The notes under the pieces: model-generated | Told to the model about the DNA's origin: nothing | The model's input: the letters and a program-made list of their open reading frames with translations, nothing else | Databases searched by the model: none | Assembly: GCF_040675535.1 (NCBI RefSeq) | Contig: NZ_JBFAPC010000010.1 | Span: forward strand, 1 to 62,016 | Length of the DNA stretch: 62,016 nt | From: Patulibacter sp040675535 | GTDB taxonomy: Bacteria; Actinomycetota; Thermoleophilia; Solirubrobacterales; Solirubrobacteraceae | Reading direction: 5' to 3' | Shown: one piece after another, positions 7,573 to 16,495 of the stretch | Layout: each line of letters opens with the position of its first letter | Position numbering within the stretch: position 1 is the first letter of the stretch | Translations under genes and position numbers: made by a program

Positions 7573-8576
7573 CCGTCCGGGCCGGGATCTGGCACCGTCC
7601 GTCGATGGGACTGACCACCACGCTCGCCCGGATGCCCCTCGCGCGCCAGATCTTCCTGGTCGCGGCCTTGGTGCTCGGCGGCGTGACCGCGGCGCTCGTC
7701 CTCTCGCCGGTCACGATCTCGTCGCCGATGACCGGGCGTGACACCGCCCTGGTCCTCGGTGGGCTGCTGCTCGTCCTCGCGACCATCCACCTCGCGCTGC
7801 GCCGCCTGCTCGCGCCGCTGCACCGGCTGGCCGACGCGATGGGGACGATCGACCCGCGCGACCCCGATCCGGGGCTCCGCGCCCGGATCGCCCCCGACGA
7901 CCGCGACGTCGAGCGGCTGCTGGAGGCGTTCGAGCAGATGCTCGACCGCTTCCGGCTCGAGCGGCTCGACAGCGATCGCCGCACCAGCGCGGCCCAGGAG
8001 CACGAGCGGCGCACCATCGCCGGCGAGGTCCACGACGAGCTCGGCCAGACGCTGACCGCGCTGTCGCTGCAGCTCGACCGCGCGACGATGGATCCGCAGC
8101 ACCGGGAGCTGGCGCAGCGCACGGTCGCCCGCGCGCTCGGCGACGTGCGCGACATCGCCCGGAGACTGCGCCCCGAGGGCCTGGACGACCTCGGGCTCGT
8201 CAACGCGGTGATCGCGCTGTGCGTCCGCGTGCAGGAGGAGAGCGGCCTGACGATCGACCGCGACCTCAGCGCCCCGCTGCCGCCGCTGGACGGCGACGTC
8301 GAGCTCGCGCTCTACCGGATCGCCCAGGAGGCGCTGACCAACGCCATCCGGCACGCCGACGCCGGCCGCGCGACCGTCGCGCTGCGGGCGGAGGACGGTC
8401 ACGTCGTCCTCACCGTCACCGACGACGGCCGGGGATTCGTCGCCGCGCCTCCGGCCGACGGAGGCATCGCCGGGATGCGCGAGCGGGCCCGGCTGATCCG
8501 CGGCAGCTTCGACCTCCGGGCCGAGACGCGCCTGGGGACGAGGATGCGCTGCGCGGTGCCGGTGCCGTCGCGATGA
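7569..8576 (+). CDS. Membrane sensor histidine kinase (UhpB/NarX-like)
   Basis: 335 aa. Two helices at about residues 26-46 and 60-78 with almost no outside loop, then a HAMP-like linker (LAPLHRLADAMGTID...LLEAFEQMLDRF), HisKA_3 HERRTIAGEVHDELGQTLTA with phospho-His near residue 155, and an HATPase domain (EALTNAIRHADA, DDGRGF, GGIAGMRERARLI). With so little periplasmic part it probably senses the membrane or an internal signal. ATGA overlaps at both ends couple it to the Gre-like gene and the response regulator. Confidence 0.88.
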   Translation: MTVRAGIWHRPSMGLTTTLARMPLARQIFLVAALVLGGVTAALVLSPVTISSPMTGRDTALVLGGLLLVLATIHLALRRLLAPLHRLADAMGTIDPRDPDPGLRARIAPDDRDVERLLEAFEQMLDRFRLERLDSDRRTSAAQEHERRTIAGEVHDELGQTLTALSLQLDRATMDPQHRELAQRTVARALGDVRDIARRLRPEGLDDLGLVNAVIALCVRVQEESGLTIDRDLSAPLPPLDGDVELALYRIAQEALTNAIRHADAGRATVALRAEDGHVVLTVTDDGRGFVAAPPADGGIAGMRERARLIRGSFDLRAETRLGTRMRCAVPVPSR

Positions 8577-9232
8577 CCGTCCCCCTGCGCACCCGGATCC
8601 TGCTCGCCGACGACCACGCGCTCGTCCGCAGCGGCATCCGCCTGATCCTCGACGCCGAGCCGGACCTGCGGGTCGTCGAGGAGGCGGGCGACGGCATCGA
8701 GGCCGTCGACCGCGCGCTGGCGACCGACGTCGACCTCGCGATCCTCGACGTCTCGATGCCCGGGAGGACCGGCCTGCAGGCGGCGCGGGAGCTGACCCGG
8801 CGCCGGCCCGACGTGCGGATCCTGCTGCTGTCGATGCACGAGAACGAGCAGTACCTGTTCGAGGCCCTGAAGGCCGGGGCCGCCGGCTACGTCCTGAAGT
8901 CCGCCGCGAACCGCGACCTCGTCGAGGCCTGCCGGGACGCGATGCGCGGGACCCCGTTCCTCTACCCGCGGGCGCTCCAGACCCTGACGAAGGCGCTGCT
9001 CGACGACGCCCGCAGCGGCGGCTCGCTCCCCCGCGACGTCTTGACGGCCCGCGAGCAGGAGGTCGTCAAGCAGATCGCGGAGGGCCTGACGACGGACGAG
9101 ATCGCCGAGCGACTCGTCATCAGCCCGCACACGGTGCAGCGCCACCGCTCCAACGCCTTGGAGAAGCTCGGGCTGCGCAACCGCGTGGAGCTCGCGCGGT
9201 ATGCGATCCGGCGCGGCCTCGTGGAGCCGTGA
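8573..9232 (+). CDS. NarL-family response regulator
   Basis: 219 aa. Receiver: LLADDHALVRSGI, phospho-Asp in LAILDVSMPGRTG (about 58), Thr/Ser switch in LLLSMHEN, Lys in GYVLKSA (about 108). LuxR HTH: LTAREQEVVKQIAEGLTTDEIAERLVI...VQRHRSNALEKLGL (about 155-205). Cognate to the overlapping kinase. Targets are unknown; the dyad at 7043-7073 upstream of its own operon and the dyad at 9254-9280 just downstream are candidates. Confidence 0.92.
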   Translation: MTVPLRTRILLADDHALVRSGIRLILDAEPDLRVVEEAGDGIEAVDRALATDVDLAILDVSMPGRTGLQAARELTRRRPDVRILLLSMHENEQYLFEALKAGAAGYVLKSAANRDLVEACRDAMRGTPFLYPRALQTLTKALLDDARSGGSLPRDVLTAREQEVVKQIAEGLTTDEIAERLVISPHTVQRHRSNALEKLGLRNRVELARYAIRRGLVEP

Positions 9233-9253
9233 GCACCCGACCGCGAAAAGCAC

Positions 9254-9280
9254 TCTCCCAGGCAATGGTCGCCTAGGAGA
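9254..9280. promoter_or_regulatory. Imperfect inverted repeat covering the RBS of the hydroxyacyl-CoA dehydrogenase gene
   Basis: Arms TCTCCCAGGC and GCCTAGGAGA (one mismatch) with a 7-base loop. The right arm contains AGGAGA, the ribosome binding site about 12 bases before ATG 9293. As DNA it could be an operator; as RNA it would hide the RBS. It also sits 21 bases after the response regulator stop but has no U-tract. Confidence 0.45.
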
Positions 9281-9292
9281 TGAAGCACTAGT

Positions 9293-10180
9293 ATGCAAGT
9301 CGTGACGACGGATCGGAACGTGGCAATCGTCGGTGCCGGGATGATGGGCACCGGCATCGCGGAGACGGCGGCGCGCGCCGGGCTGACGGTGACCCTGTAC
9401 GAGCCGTCCCCCGAGCCGCTCGAGCACTCGCGGGAGCGCCTCGCCTCGTCGCTGGAGCGCATCGTGTCGCGCGGCCGGCTGACCGAGGAGGAGGCCGCCG
9501 CGACCACCGCGCGCGTCACCTGGACCTCCGACCTCGAGGACCTCTCCGACACGACGATCGTCATCGAGGCCGTCAAGGAGGACGTCGACGTCAAGCGCGA
9601 CGTCTTCTCCCGGCTGGACCGGATCGTCCGCCCCGACGCGCTGCTGCTGTCGAACACCTCATCGATCCCGATCGCCGAGCTCGCCGCCGCGACCGGCCGC
9701 CCGGACCGTGTCGCCGGGCTGCACTTCTTCAGCCCCGTCCCCGTGATGTCGCTGGTCGAGATCGTCGTCGCGCTGGAGACCGGCGACGACACCGTCGCTC
9801 GGCTGGAGGCCTTCGCCGCCGCGCTCGGCAAGCACGCCGTGCGCACGAAGGACCGCTCCGGGTTCATCGTCAACTTCCTCCTCGTGCCGTACCTGATGGC
9901 CGCGGTGCGGATGGTCGAGGAGGGCTTCGCGACCCGCGAGGACATCGACGAGGGCATGAAGCAGGGCTGCGGCCACCCGATGGGCCCGCTGACGCTCGCC
10001 GACATGATCGGCCTGGACGTCCTCTACGCCATCGGCGTCTCCCTGCAGAGCGAGTTCCAGAAGCCCGAGTACGCCCCGCCGCCGCTGCTCAAGCGGATGG
10101 TCGCCGCGGGCCGCCTGGGCCGGAAGTCCGGCCGCGGGTTCTACGAGTACGCGCCGGCGCAGGCGCCGGTCGCCGCCTGA
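9293..10180 (+). CDS. 3-hydroxyacyl-CoA dehydrogenase (3-hydroxybutyryl-CoA type)
   Basis: 295 aa, full length. NAD-binding start VAIVGAGMMGTGIAETAARAG, acidic ribose-binding region TLYEPS, catalytic His in RVAGLHFFSPVPVM (about residue 143) with Asn/Ser partners (LLSNTSSIPI), and the C-terminal helical domain KDRSGFIVNFLLVPYLM...LTLADMIGLDVLYAI, ending GRKSGRGFYEY. It oxidises (S)-3-hydroxyacyl-CoA in fatty-acid degradation or the reverse step in butanoyl or PHB metabolism. No other acyl-CoA genes are adjacent. Confidence 0.93.
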   Translation: MQVVTTDRNVAIVGAGMMGTGIAETAARAGLTVTLYEPSPEPLEHSRERLASSLERIVSRGRLTEEEAAATTARVTWTSDLEDLSDTTIVIEAVKEDVDVKRDVFSRLDRIVRPDALLLSNTSSIPIAELAAATGRPDRVAGLHFFSPVPVMSLVEIVVALETGDDTVARLEAFAAALGKHAVRTKDRSGFIVNFLLVPYLMAAVRMVEEGFATREDIDEGMKQGCGHPMGPLTLADMIGLDVLYAIGVSLQSEFQKPEYAPPPLLKRMVAAGRLGRKSGRGFYEYAPAQAPVAA

Positions 10181-10249
10181 GCGGCGGCCGGGCCAGGGAG
10201 CCCGGGGCAGCGACCGCCGTCCCGCGCGGCCGTGGTCCCGCGACCCGGG

Positions 10250-10267
10250 GACGACGGTGCCGTCGTC
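10250..10267. terminator. Candidate bidirectional terminator between convergent genes
   Basis: GACGACGG-TG-CCGTCGTC (8-bp stem) in the 103-bp gap between two convergent stops. A second stem, CCGGGC/GCCCGG, lies at 10188-10205. Neither has a U-tract, which is common in GC-rich actinobacteria; the call rests on stem strength and position. Confidence 0.35.
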
Positions 10268-10283
10268 GCCGGTCCTCCGCCCG

Positions 10284-10793
10284 CTACTCCGCGTCGTCGA
10301 AGTCCCCGGCCTCGCGGCGCAGGTCCCGCAGCGCGACGATCACGTCGTCGAGCGCGCCGGGCGCCAGCGGCGCCGTACCGAAGTCGATCGCGTTGACGGC
10401 GTGGGTGGCGGCCTCGGCCACCTCCCGCCCGCGCGGCGTGATCGTCGCCAGCGTCGTCCGCCGGTCCTCGGGGTGCGGCGTGCGCTCCGCCAGGCCGCGG
10501 GCCTCGAGCGCGTCGACGAGCTTCGTCACGTTCGTCAGGTGGACCTGCAGCCGCACACCCATCTTGCCCAGCGGCAGCGCGCCCTCGCCGCTGTAGAAGA
10601 GCAGCATCAGCGTCTCGTAGCGCGAGTACGTCAGGTCGAAGTCGCGCAGGACCGCGTTCAGGCGTGCGACGACGATCTGCTGCGCGCGGACGATCGAGAT
10701 CACGGCCTCCATCGGCGCCGCGGTCTCGGCGCCCCAGTGCGTCTCCCACTGGCGGCCGGCCTCGCGGATCGGGTCGAACGGCAGCGGCGGCAC
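10284..10793 (-). CDS. MarR-family transcriptional regulator
   Basis: 169 aa. Winged HTH: DLTYSRYETLMLLFYSGEGALPLGKMGVRLQVHLTNVTKLVDALEARGL (about residues 55-105), wing HPEDRRTTLATITPRGREVAE. The N-terminal PIREAGRQWETHWG helix is common in MarR proteins near acyl-CoA metabolism genes. Convergent with the hydroxyacyl-CoA dehydrogenase, so it may or may not control it. GTG start. Ligand unknown. Confidence 0.85.
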   Translation of the reverse strand: MPPLPFDPIREAGRQWETHWGAETAAPMEAVISIVRAQQIVVARLNAVLRDFDLTYSRYETLMLLFYSGEGALPLGKMGVRLQVHLTNVTKLVDALEARGLAERTPHPEDRRTTLATITPRGREVAEAATHAVNAIDFGTAPLAPGALDDVIVALRDLRREAGDFDDAE

Positions 10794-10862
10794 GCCGCGG
10801 AGCGTGCCACACCCGCCCGCCGCCGGCCCCTCCCGCCGCCGACCGGCCGCGCCGCTCGTCGC

Positions 10863-11204
10863 CTACCCCCAGCTCGCCGGCCCGTGGCGCTCCCGCTCGT
10901 CCTTCGCCGTCCAGCCCGCGGCGGCGTCCGCGCTGACGGACAGGATCGCCGCGTCGGCGAGGGCGCGGAACTCGTCGGTGACCTCCAGGCCCCTGGGGCC
11001 CTCGAACGTGATCACCGGGTCGGCGCCGGCGCCTATTCGCACCTCGTGGACCCCGCACCGCCACGCCAGGCGGGCGCAGAGGAGGTCGCGGGCCGCCGGG
11101 CTCAGCGCGGCGACGTCGGCGGGGACCTCGACGACCCGCCGGTCGCGGCGGTCGCGTCCGTCACGCACGTCCGCCCATCGGAATCTGGGGGGCTGCCAGC
11201 TCAT
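10863..11204 (-). CDS. Hypothetical protein
   Basis: 113 aa from ATG 11204 (MSWQPPRFRWADVRDGRDRR). Short, acidic-basic mixed, no membrane helix, Cys only in LCARLAWRCG. A central beta-rich stretch (VHEVRIGAGADPVITFEGPRG) suggests a small alpha-beta fold. It lies 69 bp upstream of the MarR gene on the same strand. No family recognised; codon and frame usage fit coding better than the other frames here. Confidence 0.45.
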   Translation of the reverse strand: MSWQPPRFRWADVRDGRDRRDRRVVEVPADVAALSPAARDLLCARLAWRCGVHEVRIGAGADPVITFEGPRGLEVTDEFRALADAAILSVSADAAAGWTAKDERERHGPASWG

Positions 11205-11451
11205 CGGGTCCGTCCTGCTCGTCGCTCCTGGGGGCGGGACCCTAGGACCGCGACCGGGCCGTCACAACGAACCTGGCCGAACGGGCAGGCGGGGCCCGCC
11301 GGAGGCCGTCCGGGCGGACCTCGGCGGCGCCGGGATCGGGCCGTCGGATGCGCTCGGGCCGGCGTCTCCGGCCGGGCGACGGACGCCGCCGGCCGACATC
11401 CGGGACCCGTGCGGCACCGACCGGCAGCCGCCGCGCACTACCCTCCCGCGC

Positions 11452-14400
11452 ATGCCCGACGGCGCCGCGTCCCCCTTCGCGTCGCTCGCCCTCGGCGGCC
11501 CGCTGCGCCCGTACCAGCGGCGGGCGCTCGCGGCGTTCGAGGAGGACGTCGCCGCCGGCCGCACGTCGACGCACGTCGTCGCGCCGCCGGGGTCCGGCAA
11601 GACCGTGATCGGCATGGAGATCGTCCGCCGGCTCGGGCGGCCCGCGCTCGTCCTCGCGCCGACGGCGACGATCCAGTCGCAGTGGGTGGAGAAGCTCGCG
11701 CTGTTCGGCGGCGACGCCGCCGCGCTGCTGGCGCCGGCCGGCCCGCTGCACGTCCTGACCTACCAGGCCGTCTGCCAGACCGCCGACCCCGACGCCGCGC
11801 TGCGCGAGGCAGCCGAGGCGCGCCTGGCCACCGAGCGTGCGCAGGCCACGGCGGTCACGGTCGACGCGGCGCGTGCGGACGCCGCCGCGTTCACCGGCGC
11901 CGCGCGCGAGCGCCACGAGCGCGACCTGCGGTCCGAGATCGCGCGGATGAAGCACGAGGTCGCCCGTGGCGAGCACGCCGACGCGTCGCTGGAGGCGCTG
12001 CTCGCGCCCGGCGCCCGCGCGCGGATCGACGCCCTGCGCGCCGCCGGCGTCGGCACGCTGGTCCTCGACGAGTGCCACCACCTGGCGTCGATGTGGGGCT
12101 ACCTCGTGCGCGTGATCGCCGCGTCGCTGCCGGGCGTCCACGTCGTTGCGCTGACCGCGACGTCGCCGGCGGACCTGCGCGGCGACGAGGCGGAGCTCTA
12201 CGCGGGGCTGCTCGGCCCGGTCGACTTCGAGGTCTCGACCCCCGCGGTCGTCCGCGACGGGCACCTCGCGCCGTACCAGGAGCTCGCGTGGTTCACGACC
12301 CCGCTGCAGGGCGAGCGCGCGTGGCTCGCGGAGCGCCACGTCCGCTTCGCCGAGCTGCTGGACCGCCTGCACGACCCGGCTGCGCCGGACGAGGAGGACC
12401 TCGCGTTCGGGCCCTGGGTGATCGGCCGCCTGCGTTACCGGGACACCGGCGACGGGTCCGCGCGCGTGCCGTTCTCGACGCTCGCCGCGCGGCGACCGGA
12501 CCTCGCGCGCGCCGGGCTGCGCTACCTCGCCTCGTCCGGATTGGAGCTGCCCGACGACGCGCCGCGCGGCGAGGGCTGGCGCGAGCCGCCGACGCTCGAG
12601 GACTGGCTCGTCCTGATCGGCGACTACGCCGTCGGCTGCCTGCGCGCCCACCCCGGCGACGCCGCCGAGCGCCGGCTGACCGAGCTCGGCGTCGGCCTGC
12701 GCGACCTCGGCTTCACGCTCACCCGCCAGGGCGTCCGGCGCGGGGCGTCCGACGTCGACCGCGTGCTGCTGCAGAGCGCCGCCAAGCCGCTCGCGGCGAT
12801 CGAGATCCTCGGCGCCGAGGCGGAGGCCCGCGGCGGCGGCCTGCGCGCCGCCGTCCTCTGCGACACCGAGCACCCGCCCGCCAGCGCGGAAGGGACGGCG
12901 CTCGCGCTGACCGGCGGCGCGCGCGGGGTCCTGCGCGCGTTCGCGGACGACCTGCGCACCGCGGCGCTGCGGCCGCTGCTGGTCACCGGCCGGACGGTCG
13001 CGTGCCTGCCCGACGACGCCGACCGCTTCACCGCGGCGCTCGGCGCGACCGAGCGCCGCGAGGAGGACGGGCTCGTCCTGCTCGGCACGCCGGGGTGGGA
13101 CAGCCGCGCCTGGGTCGCCGCCGCCGGCCGCGCCCTGGCCGGCGGCACGACGCAGCTGCTCGTCGGCACCCGCGGCCTGCTCGGCGAGGGCTGGGACGCG
13201 CCGACGCTGAACGTCCTGGTCGACCTCACGAGCGTCGCCGCCGACGTCTCCGTGCGCCAGCTCCGCGGCCGCACGCTGCGGCTGGACCCCGCGGACGACC
13301 GCAAGATCAGCTCGAACTGGGACGTCGTCTGCGTCGCCGCCGATCTCGCACGCGGGACCGCCGATCACGACCGCTTCGTCCGCCGCCACGCGCACCTGCG
13401 CGCGCCGTGCGAGGACGGCTCGATCGAATCCGGCGTCTCGCACGTGCACCCGACGCTGTCGCCCTACCTGCCGCCGCCCGACGAGGATCACCCGGCCCTC
13501 AACGCCGCGGCGCTCGCCCGGACCGCCGACCACGACGCGGCCCGCGAGCGCTGGCGCGTCGGCGAGCCCTACGTCGGCGAGGACGTGCCGGTCCTGCTCG
13601 TCGGCGCCGCCGCGGGGCGCGAGGGCGCGGGGGCGACGCGGCTGCTGGAGCCGGGGGACGGCGCGGGTGCGGGCGGCGCGGGTGCGGATGCGGATGCGGG
13701 CGCCGTACCCCCGGCCGATCCCGGCTCGACGTCCCTCGGCGACCGGCGCTCCGGGCGCCTCGTCGGTCGCGCGGGGACCGTCGGGGCGCCGACCGGCCCG
13801 GGAGCACGGGGCGCCGCCCCCGGCCGCCCCGCCCACCGCGCCGGCGGGCGCTCGGCCCCGGTCGGCCGGCCGCTCGGCGCCGAGGCGCTCCTCGCCGACG
13901 CCGCCCCGGACGGCCCGCCCCCGTCCGCGGTCGGGCTGGGCGCGGCCTTCCGCCCGAGCGCGCTGCACCGCGCCTACCCGGCGGTCCTGCCCCTGGACCG
14001 CGTCGCCCGCGCCGTCGCCGACGCCTACCGCGCCCTCGACGAGATCCGCGGCGCGGCGGCCGACTCGCTCGTGATCGCGCCGCGGCCCGGCGGCCTGGTG
14101 CGCTGCGTGCTGAGCGCCGGCGACGCCGAGGAGAACCGCCGGTTCGCCGACGCGCTGGAGGAGGCGCTGTCCCCTGCGCTCGGCCAGCGCTACGTGGTCA
14201 GCCGCCCGACCTGGCCGGTCGGCCGGCGGCGGCGCACGGTGGTCTGGCGCGCGCTGACCCGCCGCGCGCCGCTGGACGTCGCGTGGCACCCCGTCCCCTC
14301 GGACCTCGGCCGCCACAAGGACCGCGCGACCGCGTACCTGACCGCGTGGACCGCGCACGTCGGCGCGGGCGAGCTGCTGTTCGCGGGCCGCGAGGGCGCG

Positions 14401-14478
14401 GCCGGCCGCAGCTCGCTGACCGCGGCGACATCCGCCACGGCGCCGTACGTCACGAGCCGCCGCGAGCTGTGGCACTGA
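11452..14478 (+). CDS. Superfamily 2 DEAD/DEAH-box helicase, 1008 aa
   Basis: Q/I motifs LRPYQRRALAAFEE and VVAPPGSGKTVIG (Walker A, about residue 45), DECHH (Walker B, about 205), ALTATSP (motif III, about 233), and motif V/VI region LLVGTRGLLGEGWDAPTLN...VSVRQLRGRTLR (about 575-605) make it an XPB/SSL2-like SF2 helicase. About 100 residues rich in Ala, Arg and Glu separate motifs Ia and II as a helical insert. After the core there is a Gly/Ala/Asp low-complexity linker (about 725-790) and an unassigned 200-residue C-terminal domain. DNA repair or anti-phage work are both possible; context does not decide. Confidence 0.8.
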   Translation: MPDGAASPFASLALGGPLRPYQRRALAAFEEDVAAGRTSTHVVAPPGSGKTVIGMEIVRRLGRPALVLAPTATIQSQWVEKLALFGGDAAALLAPAGPLHVLTYQAVCQTADPDAALREAAEARLATERAQATAVTVDAARADAAAFTGAARERHERDLRSEIARMKHEVARGEHADASLEALLAPGARARIDALRAAGVGTLVLDECHHLASMWGYLVRVIAASLPGVHVVALTATSPADLRGDEAELYAGLLGPVDFEVSTPAVVRDGHLAPYQELAWFTTPLQGERAWLAERHVRFAELLDRLHDPAAPDEEDLAFGPWVIGRLRYRDTGDGSARVPFSTLAARRPDLARAGLRYLASSGLELPDDAPRGEGWREPPTLEDWLVLIGDYAVGCLRAHPGDAAERRLTELGVGLRDLGFTLTRQGVRRGASDVDRVLLQSAAKPLAAIEILGAEAEARGGGLRAAVLCDTEHPPASAEGTALALTGGARGVLRAFADDLRTAALRPLLVTGRTVACLPDDADRFTAALGATERREEDGLVLLGTPGWDSRAWVAAAGRALAGGTTQLLVGTRGLLGEGWDAPTLNVLVDLTSVAADVSVRQLRGRTLRLDPADDRKISSNWDVVCVAADLARGTADHDRFVRRHAHLRAPCEDGSIESGVSHVHPTLSPYLPPPDEDHPALNAAALARTADHDAARERWRVGEPYVGEDVPVLLVGAAAGREGAGATRLLEPGDGAGAGGAGADADAGAVPPADPGSTSLGDRRSGRLVGRAGTVGAPTGPGARGAAPGRPAHRAGGRSAPVGRPLGAEALLADAAPDGPPPSAVGLGAAFRPSALHRAYPAVLPLDRVARAVADAYRALDEIRGAAADSLVIAPRPGGLVRCVLSAGDAEENRRFADALEEALSPALGQRYVVSRPTWPVGRRRRTVVWRALTRRAPLDVAWHPVPSDLGRHKDRATAYLTAWTAHVGAGELLFAGREGAAGRSSLTAATSATAPYVTSRRELWH

Positions 14479-14543
14479 GCCGCGGGGCCGGCCGGCGCTG
14501 CGGCCACCGGGGACCCTGCGTCCGTCCGGATCTCGGTCGCGGC

Positions 14544-14568
14544 CCCCGCACCCTGCGATGGTGCGGGG
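14544..14568 (+). promoter_or_regulatory. Hairpin abutting the start of a small gene
   Basis: CCCCGCACC-CTGCGAT-GGTGCGGGG (perfect 9-bp stem, 7-base loop) ends exactly at the base before ATG 14569 and buries the only purine-rich stretch that could serve as RBS. It could equally be the terminator of the helicase gene, 66 bp upstream. Confidence 0.5.
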
Positions 14569-14745
14569 ATGGAGACCTTCACGTTCAACGTCACCGAGTT
14601 CGAGCCGAACAAGCCGTGGATCGCGCGGGGGACCTCGACGCAGACCATCGAGGCCGCGTCGCACGCCGCGTTCTGGAAGGAGGCGAAGGCCCGCTTCCCC
14701 GAGGAGCGCTACCTCGTCACGCCGATGGTGAACCAGGGCTTCTAG
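14569..14745 (+). CDS. Small hypothetical protein, 58 aa
   Basis: ATG 14569 to TAG 14745: METFTFNVTEFEPNKPWIAR then an Ala/Glu-rich helix (IEAASHAAFWKEAKARFPEE) and RYLVTPMVNQGF. The amino-acid make-up (Phe, Asn, Thr, Trp) is unlike chance GC-rich frames and lacks the Arg/Pro/Ala bias of shadow frames, so I believe it is real. The layout suggests a beta-hairpin followed by one helix. No family recognised. It is preceded by a hairpin that could hide its RBS. Confidence 0.6.
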   Translation: METFTFNVTEFEPNKPWIARGTSTQTIEAASHAAFWKEAKARFPEERYLVTPMVNQGF

Positions 14746-14766
14746 ACGGCGGCCGCCGCGCCCCCG

Positions 14767-16272
14767 CTACAGCTTCCGCAGGGCCGTCGCGGCGCTCGTG
14801 ACCTCGGTCTGCGTGTTCGGGTCCACGTAGATGAACCGGTACCGCTGGGTGGTCGAGCGCGGGACGCGGACCTGGAAGATGCCGTACTTGTCGGTCTTCA
14901 CCGTCTTGTAGTCCTTGAACGACGAGGACGCCTTGCCCCCGCGCTGCAGGCGGACGGTGGTCGCGGTGTCACCCGGCCGGACCTGGCCCCAGACGTTGGC
15001 GGCCTTCGCGGTGCGCCAGCCGAAGATCGGGTTGGCGAAGACGGCCGCCAGCGCCTTGGGCTTGCCGTCGAAGGTGTAGAGGCCCGACTGCCACTTGTTG
15101 AAGGTCTGGTCGCCGTTCTTGTCCTCGCCGAGCGACTCGTCGAACCACTCGTACTGCGTCAGGGTCTGCACCCGCGGGTTGCTGGCCGCCAGCCACCAGC
15201 CCCACTGGAGGTAGGCGGCGGCGGTGCTCGGCGACTGGAAGCCGTCCTGCTTGTCCGGCGGGTTGGTCTGGTAGCCGTACTCGTCGAGCCAGAGCGGCAG
15301 CCGGCTCGCGCCCTGGACCTTCAGCCGCTTGCGGGTCGTCAGCCGGTCGATGGCCTTGATCAGGCGCGGCAGATCCGCCATCCGGGCGTTGTCCGGGTTC
15401 GGATCGGGCTTCCCGGGCGAGAACCGCGTCGAGTGCGGGTGGTACGCGAGCGCGTCGCCGGTCACCGGCTTGAAGCCCTTGCAGTCGCCGGTGGTGATCG
15501 ACCGGTACTTCGCGTTCACGCAGCCCATCGTGCGCAGGAAGGCGAGCGGAGGGGTCGTGGAGTTGGCGCTCGAGGTGAGCCGATCGCCGTACGACGAGGT
15601 CGCGCCGATCGCGACCCGCGCGTCGGGGTCCGCGGCGTGGATGGCGTCGTAGCCGGCGCGCGCCAGCTCGCGGTAGAGGTGGGGTGCGACGGAGGTGCAC
15701 TTCACCGGCGGCTGCGTCGACGGCCGCGACACGCAGGAGTACTGCGGCTGGAGCCAGTAGCTCTGGTTCGGCTCGTTCCAGACGATGTAGCGCGCGACCT
15801 TCGGGCCGACGTTCTTCGCGATCGCGGTGGCGAACTTCGCGAACTTCGCGGGGTCGGGCTTCCACGTGCCGTTCTGGCGCGGCGCCTCCGAGGACCCCCA
15901 CACGGGCCCGGGGCCGGTGACGACGAGCGTGACGTTCAGGCCGTGCTTGACGACCGCGTCGATCTTGGCGTCGAGGTTCGTCAGGTCGTACGACGCCGGG
16001 TCGTCCGGCACGAAGCCCGCCGGCATCTTGGTCTCACCCTTGGTGTCCTGCGGGACGAGCTTGTTCCACTGCGCGAAGATCCGGACGTCCTGCACGCCGG
16101 AGGCCTTCCACTTCGCGACGGTCGCGTCGGTGCCGCCCGGCGTGTTGCCGTTGAGCACGTTCTCGTCGGCGATCCCGACCTCGAGGTCCTTCGCCGCGAA
16201 GGCGCCGGACGGGAGGGCCAGGAGCGCGACGGTCGCGGCGACGAGGGCCGAGCGCAGGAGGCGAGGGGTCAT
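14767..16272 (-). CDS. Secreted clan GH-A glycoside-hydrolase-like protein
   Basis: 501 aa. Signal peptide MTPRLLRSALVAATVALLAL ending at GAFA-A. A TIM-barrel domain follows: QDVRIFAQWNKLVP (strand 2), acid/base Glu in YIVWNEPNQSYW (about 160), AYHPHSTRF, and nucleophile-position Glu in LPLWLDEYGYQTNP (about 335). WNEPN plus xDEYG is the GH5/GH39-like clan GH-A pattern. The last 90 residues form a beta-sandwich (VWGQVRPGDTATTVRLQRGG). Start moved to the Met before the signal peptide. It acts outside the cell; substrate unknown. Convergent with the small gene at 14569. Confidence 0.8.
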   Translation of the reverse strand: MTPRLLRSALVAATVALLALPSGAFAAKDLEVGIADENVLNGNTPGGTDATVAKWKASGVQDVRIFAQWNKLVPQDTKGETKMPAGFVPDDPASYDLTNLDAKIDAVVKHGLNVTLVVTGPGPVWGSSEAPRQNGTWKPDPAKFAKFATAIAKNVGPKVARYIVWNEPNQSYWLQPQYSCVSRPSTQPPVKCTSVAPHLYRELARAGYDAIHAADPDARVAIGATSSYGDRLTSSANSTTPPLAFLRTMGCVNAKYRSITTGDCKGFKPVTGDALAYHPHSTRFSPGKPDPNPDNARMADLPRLIKAIDRLTTRKRLKVQGASRLPLWLDEYGYQTNPPDKQDGFQSPSTAAAYLQWGWWLAASNPRVQTLTQYEWFDESLGEDKNGDQTFNKWQSGLYTFDGKPKALAAVFANPIFGWRTAKAANVWGQVRPGDTATTVRLQRGGKASSSFKDYKTVKTDKYGIFQVRVPRSTTQRYRFIYVDPNTQTEVTSAATALRKL

Positions 16273-16495
16273 CGGGATGGGTTCTCCAAGGGACGTCCCA
16301 CCGGGTCGCGGCCGAGGGCGGACGCGTCGGGGCACGGCGGGGTCTGGGCTCTACAACCCGCGGCAACCGTCGATGTTGCGGCGAGAACCACCACGGTACG
16401 GGATCTTCGGGCGTGCGACGCCGCCGCAACGCGCGGTTCGCCGCGGTCCTGCGTCGGCGTCGCGACCGGCACCGGGCCCCGCGCGGTCCGACCGC

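Noticed and set aside
10257..14801. Plus-strand frame of 1514 codons over the helicase
   Set aside because: Arg/Pro-rich shadow frame; the helicase motifs lie in the frame 11452-14478.
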